Assembly (NCBI GenBank): GCA_026985435.1
Contig: JALSQL010000135.1
Coordinates: forward strand, 1 to 7,634
Reading direction: 5' to 3'
Source: Acidilobaceae archaeon
Lineage (GTDB): Archaea > Thermoproteota > Thermoprotei_A > Sulfolobales > Acidilobaceae
Length of the DNA stretch: 7,634 bases
Shown: piece by piece, positions 4,925 to 7,634 of the stretch
Layout: each line of letters begins with the position of its first letter
Numbering within the stretch: the first letter of the stretch is position 1
The notes under the pieces: generated by a model
Databases searched by the model: none
Told to the model about the DNA's origin: nothing
What the model saw: the letters and a program-made list of their open reading frames with translations, nothing else
Position numbers and translations under genes: made by a program

Positions 4925-6073
4925 ATGGTCAGGGTTCTCGGCGTCGACCCGGGGACCAGGAGTTTCGACCTAGCCCTCGTTGAGGACGGCAGGGTGGAGT
5001 GGGAGGCCAGCGTCGACACCGCGCTCGTGGCGAGGAGCCCCGAGGCCCTGCTGGAGGCTATACGCGAGGCGGGCAGCGTCGACGCTGTGGCGGCGCCCTC
5101 CGGCTACGGCGTGCCGGTCACCCCATCGGGAGACGTTGTAGACGCCAGGAGGCTGGCGGTGGAGGTGCTCCTCCTCTCGACGTGGGGCGAGATCGAGGAG
5201 GGGGTCAGGCGGGGCGTCGTGGGGGCCATGGTCTACGCCGCCCTGGCCCGTGTGGTGGAGGCCCTCGCCTCGGGCGGCGGGCCGCGGTCCATATTCATAC
5301 CCGCGGTGATACACCTCCCAACCCTGAGGCCCGGCGCCAAGTATAACAGGGTCGACCTCGGCACGGCCGACAAGCTCTCGGTCGCCCTGCTCGCCAGCTA
5401 CCTAGAGGGCGGCAGGGGCAGGTTCATGGTGCTCGAGCTCGGATTCGGCTACAACGCCCTCATGGTGGTGGAGGACGGCCGGGTAACCTGGGCCCTCGGC
5501 GGCACGAGCCTCGGCCCCGGCTTCATAACCGCCGGGCCCCTGGACCTGGAGGTCGTGGCGATGGGCGGCGGGTGGGGGAGGCTCGACGTCTTCCACGGCG
5601 GCGTCATGGAGGCCTGCGGCGCTTCCACCCCCGAGGAGGCCCTGGAGAGGGCCCGCTCCAGCTCCAGGGGCCTCTGCGCCGAGGCCTACAACGCCATGCT
5701 AGACTCGATAGCCACCGCCGTCGCCGCGGTCCACACCCGCTTCGGCGTCTCTAGGCTTCTGGTCTCCGGCCGCTACTCCGCCAGCCCGGCGCTCCTCGGC
5801 GACCTCCGCGAGAGGCTCCCCGGCGGGGTGGAGGTGGAGAGGCTCGGCCTCCTCGAGGGGGCCTCGAGGAGCAAGCACGCCGCCCAGGGGTACGCGCTGG
5901 TGGTCGAGGGCCTCCTGGGCGGCAGGGCCTCCCGGGCGGTCGAGAGGATGGCCATACCCCAGGCGTGCGGGACGGCACTAGACTACGTGGCCCACCCCCG
6001 CCTCGCCCAGGCCAGGGAGAGGGTGAGGAGGGCCTACCTGGAGAGCGTCAGGAGCCCCAGGCTCTGCAGCTAG
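4925..6073 (+). CDS. ASKHA-fold kinase-like protein, DUF1464 family (predicted butyrate kinase)
   Basis: 382 residues. The N-terminus VLGVDPGTRSFDLALVEDGRV (4-24) is an ASKHA phosphate-1 motif with the metal-linked Asp8. A second sugar-kinase/Hsp70-like stretch, VLELGFGYNALMVVEDGRVTWALGGTSLGPGF, matches phosphate-2. LLVSGRYSASPALLGDL, in the C-terminal third, matches the adenosine-binding segment. This layout and length fit the archaeal DUF1464/COG2441 family, named predicted butyrate kinase from fold comparison only; the real substrate is not established. It is expected to be a soluble cytoplasmic ATP-dependent phosphotransferase. The last 50 residues are basic and Arg-rich. The gene is transcribed away from the ASCH gene from a shared 104-base gap and converges with the NifX-type gene. 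Codon use is the same as that of the neighbouring GC-rich genes. Confidence 0.82.
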   Translation: MVRVLGVDPGTRSFDLALVEDGRVEWEASVDTALVARSPEALLEAIREAGSVDAVAAPSGYGVPVTPSGDVVDARRLAVEVLLLSTWGEIEEGVRRGVVGAMVYAALARVVEALASGGGPRSIFIPAVIHLPTLRPGAKYNRVDLGTADKLSVALLASYLEGGRGRFMVLELGFGYNALMVVEDGRVTWALGGTSLGPGFITAGPLDLEVVAMGGGWGRLDVFHGGVMEACGASTPEEALERARSSSRGLCAEAYNAMLDSIATAVAAVHTRFGVSRLLVSGRYSASPALLGDLRERLPGGVEVERLGLLEGASRSKHAAQGYALVVEGLLGGRASRAVERMAIPQACGTALDYVAHPRLAQARERVRRAYLESVRSPRLCS

Positions 6074-6121
6074 GTAGCCGGGGGGACAGCAGGGCCTCGG
6101 CAAGGCCAATCCAGCCCATCG

Positions 6122-6171
6122 CCCCCGCCGGGCTGGGCGTGGGGCAGAGTCCGCATCGGCCCCGGCGGGGG
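6122..6171. repeat. 11-bp GC inverted repeat in a convergent gap
   Basis: CCCCCGCCGGG (6122-6132) is perfectly complementary to CCCGGCGGGGG (6161-6171), with a 28-base interior. A smaller hairpin, GGCCT/AGGCC (6093-6097, 6103-6107), lies nearby. The gap separates two converging genes, so a role in 3'-end formation or transcript protection is possible; there is no T-rich tract as archaeal termination normally needs. In DNA this rich in G+C, part of the match may be chance. Confidence 0.45.
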
Positions 6172-6183
6172 GTGGTGCTGGGG

Positions 6184-6531
6184 CTATTTCCCTTTGAGCT
6201 CGCCGAGGAGCCTCTCGAGGGCCTCCCTGGCGGTGAGCCCGGTTATCGGGTAGACCCTCACGCCGAGGTATTGGAGGGCGGCGTAGGCGTTGGGGCCCGG
6301 GTTGGGGCCCGCGTAGATGGTCGCCCCAGCCTCCGCCACGGCCTGCGCCGCCTTGACCCCGGCGCCGCTGGCCGCCCTCGCGCCGGGGTTCTCTATGACG
6401 CTGACGCTCTTCACCTCCCCGGTGTCAGTGTCCAGCTCGACCACCGTGAAGGTGGGGGCCCTGCCGAACCTCTCGGCGAGCCTCGAGTCGAGGCCGCCCG
6501 GCTCCTCAGTGGCGAGGGCTACCTTAACCAC
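6184..6531 (-). CDS. NifX/NifB-C-terminal type cofactor-binding protein
   Basis: 115 residues, the usual length for single-domain members of the dinitrogenase FeMo-cofactor-binding family (COG1433). The N-terminus VKVALATEEPGGLDSRLAERFGRAPTFTVVELD matches the family opening, with a first strand and the RFGRAPTF turn. The later IENPGARAASGAG, ATIYAGPNPGPNAYAALQYLGVRVYP and a closing helix complete the RNase H-like fold. Relatives bind iron-sulfur or iron-molybdenum cofactors; archaea without nitrogenase also carry them beside MinD-type ATPases, where the role is unproven. GTG 6531 is chosen because GGGAGGTG (6542-6535) precedes it. A longer start at GTG 6546 would lie upstream of that site. 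The first 8 bases overlap the end of the ATPase gene, so translation is probably coupled. Confidence 0.85.
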   Translation of the reverse strand: MVKVALATEEPGGLDSRLAERFGRAPTFTVVELDTDTGEVKSVSVIENPGARAASGAGVKAAQAVAEAGATIYAGPNPGPNAYAALQYLGVRVYPITGLTAREALERLLGELKGK

Positions 6532-7525
6532 CGCCACCTCCCACACCCCTGTTGGGGTGGAGTATGACTGGTATATAGGGCTCCGGCCTGCGGGGCCTGT
6601 ACTTGGCCCACCAGCGCCTCCACTCCGGTAGGACCTCCGAGGCTATCCTCTCGGCTAGCTCCTCGATGGCCCTCGCCGCGGGGGAGCCGGGGCTGTGGAG
6701 AGTCACGGGCCTCCCGGCGGCTATGGCCCTGGGGACGGCCTCGTCGTAGGGTATGCGGCCGAGTATTGGTACGCCCTCGCTCTCGGCGTACTCCTCTATC
6801 TCGCCCAGCATGTCGGGGTTTATGTCGTACTTGTTCACGGCTATCATCGAGGCGAGGCCGAAGTGCTTGGCGAGCCTGTGGACCCTCCGGAGGTCGCTGA
6901 GGCTCGCGGGCGTGGGCTCCACTACTAGGAGCGCCAGCTGGGCGCCAGTGAGGCTCGATATGACCTGGCAGCCTATCCCCGCGGCGGCGTCCACGAGCAG
7001 CACGCCCTCCCCGCCTAGGAGGGCCTTGGCCCTGTTCTTGATCTCCGTCACAATCTTACCGCTGTTGGGCCTGCCGGGCAGTATCTCCCCGCTCACCAGG
7101 GGGAACCCGTGGCCCGTGGACCTCGCCAGGCGTATCCAGCCGGCCTGGACGTTGAAGCGGTAGCGTATAGCCTTCACGGGGCAGGCGGCGCTGCAGGTTA
7201 TGCAGCCCTCGCATATCCACGGGTTTATCCAGTGCCTCCCACCCCTGACCTCGACGGCGCCGTAGGGGCACACCTCCGCGCAGACGCCGCACTGGGTGCA
7301 CTTGTCGTCTAGTATGTAGGCCACCCTCCCCTCCCTGTAGGGCTCCTCCTCGTCCCAGCCCTCCACGCCCAGGACTATGTGGAGGTTCGGCGCCTCCGCG
7401 TCGGCGTCCGCGGCGGCCAGCCTGTAGCCCCGCCCCGCCAGGTGGACGGCGAGGGCAGCGGCTATGGTCGACTTCCCCACGCCCCCCTTGCCGCTCGCGA
7501 CGACAAGCTCCACGACGCCCTTCAA
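6524..7525 (-). CDS. MinD-like P-loop ATPase with inserted 2[4Fe-4S] ferredoxin domain
   Basis: 333 residues of the COG1149 type. Order: VVASGKGGVGKST (8-20), the deviant Walker A of the MinD/Mrp class, with both signature lysines (13 and 18); DADAEAPN (40-47), the switch region; then a ferredoxin insert with CTQCGVCAEVCP (76-87) and CEGCITCSAACP (105-116), giving eight cysteines for two [4Fe-4S] clusters; and VLLVDAAAGIGC as Walker B. Related proteins act in iron-sulfur or metallocofactor handling in the cytoplasm; the exact client is unknown, and the adjacent NifX-type gene suggests cofactor transfer. Start TTG 7525 is chosen because GGTGGAGG (7537-7530) is 4 bases upstream and the first strand begins there. 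The frame is open further to 7612, but that stretch codes Pro/Gly/Arg-rich sequence and overlaps the previous gene in another frame. The tail ends in a run of five glycines. Confidence 0.9.
   Translation of the reverse strand: MKGVVELVVASGKGGVGKSTIAAALAVHLAGRGYRLAAADADAEAPNLHIVLGVEGWDEEEPYREGRVAYILDDKCTQCGVCAEVCPYGAVEVRGGRHWINPWICEGCITCSAACPVKAIRYRFNVQAGWIRLARSTGHGFPLVSGEILPGRPNSGKIVTEIKNRAKALLGGEGVLLVDAAAGIGCQVISSLTGAQLALLVVEPTPASLSDLRRVHRLAKHFGLASMIAVNKYDINPDMLGEIEEYAESEGVPILGRIPYDEAVPRAIAAGRPVTLHSPGSPAARAIEELAERIASEVLPEWRRWWAKYRPRRPEPYIPVILHPNRGVGGGGG
6535..6542 (-). promoter_or_regulatory. Strong ribosome-binding site of the NifX-type gene
   Basis: GGGAGGTG fully complements the archaeal 16S rRNA 3' end and sits inside the coding end of the upstream ATPase gene, where it encodes part of a terminal glycine run. 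GGGAGG ends 5 bases before GTG 6531 and decides that start. Confidence 0.7.
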
Positions 7526-7634
7526 GCCGCCTCCACCCCCAGGCTCCCCAGGGCGCCGGCCAGGGCCTCGGCCAGCTCGCCCAGCGCCCGGCTGGAGGGG
7601 CACTCCGGGCACGCCTCGACCACAGGCTCCCCGC
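7522..7634 (-). CDS. C-terminal end of a second MinD-like ATPase (5' end outside window)
   Basis: Only 36 complete codons are visible, ending at TGA 7524-7522. The peptide GEPVVEACPECPSSRALGELAEAL aligns with the C-terminal region GRPVTLHSPGSPAARAIEELAERI of the neighbouring ferredoxin-ATPase, sharing G-PV, the P-P pair, RA and ELAE. This is how MinD-family proteins end, and COG1149 ATPases often come as tandem pairs. The two serines of the neighbour's SPGSP are cysteines here (CPECP), possibly a metal-ligand pair. The stop overlaps the next start by four bases, so both belong to one operon. The frame is open to the window edge, and no ferredoxin or Walker motif can be checked here. Confidence 0.68.
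   Translation of the reverse strand, partial: GEPVVEACPECPSSRALGELAEALAGALGSLGVEAA
7530..7537 (-). promoter_or_regulatory. Ribosome-binding site of the ferredoxin-ATPase gene
   Basis: GGTGGAGG lies inside the coding end of the upstream gene, 4 bases before TTG 7525. The start and the upstream stop share TTGA (7525-7522), a translational-coupling overlap. This site decides the start against the open frame that continues to 7612. Confidence 0.65.

Noticed and set aside
5965..6567. 200-residue + strand frame running from the DUF1464 tail through the NifX-type gene
   Set aside because: It crosses two real genes in antisense or shifted frame and has a Pro/Gly/Arg/His composition without motifs.
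6569..6579. TATA box GGTATATAGG on the + strand
   Set aside because: It lies inside the ATPase coding sequence, coding PYIPV, and no + strand gene follows within reach.
7526..7612. N-terminal extension of the ferredoxin-ATPase to 7612
   Set aside because: The extension is Pro/Gly/Arg-rich, sits in a different frame over the end of a MinD-like gene, and a good ribbon of evidence (GGTGGAGG, TTGA overlap, first strand of the fold) places the start at 7525.

Overview
The window looks like chromosomal DNA of a GC-rich, hyperthermophilic crenarchaeon (Thermoproteota). This rests on frequent AGG arginine and ATA isoleucine codons, archaeal TATA boxes about 25 bases ahead of starts, GGTG/GGAGG ribosome-binding sites, GTG and TTG starts, and families typical of this group (TrpB2, SerK-like, DUF1464, ASCH). 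The genus cannot be fixed from sequence alone.

Region 1 (1-2380, + strand): the 3' part of a TrpB2-type tryptophan synthase beta chain overlaps a compact protein resembling the ParB-fold serine kinase SerK. TrpB2 enzymes are known to use O-phosphoserine, the product of SerK, so the pair reads as a phosphoserine-fed tryptophan step. Next comes a protein with thirteen consecutive LEERxxR-like heptads joined to a PD-(D/E)XK nuclease-like domain.

Region 2 (about 2392-3696) is an AT-richer island. It holds a solitary TnpB-like RuvC nuclease gene on the - strand. The gene keeps the three acidic residues but has no cysteine where TnpB normally carries a zinc ribbon. Two abutting hairpins lie at its 3' end, where TnpB guide RNAs arise. 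A TATA element that reads well in both directions sits at its 5' side. On the other side of that element is a strongly foldable, non-coding stretch (about 3566-3692), proposed as a divergently transcribed structured RNA.

Region 3 (3697-6073): two - strand genes, an unrecognised protein with a C-terminal membrane segment and an ASCH-domain protein, followed by a divergent + strand ASKHA-fold protein of the DUF1464 (predicted butyrate kinase) family. The 104-base gap between the last two carries one TATA/ribosome-binding-site set for each direction.

Region 4 (6074-7634): after a convergent gap with an 11-bp GC stem comes a tightly overlapping - strand operon. It contains the end of a MinD-like ATPase, a complete MinD-like ATPase with an inserted two-cluster ferredoxin domain, and a NifX/NifB-type cofactor-binding protein. 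It is probably an iron-sulfur or metallocofactor handling unit. No tRNA, rRNA or CRISPR array was seen.
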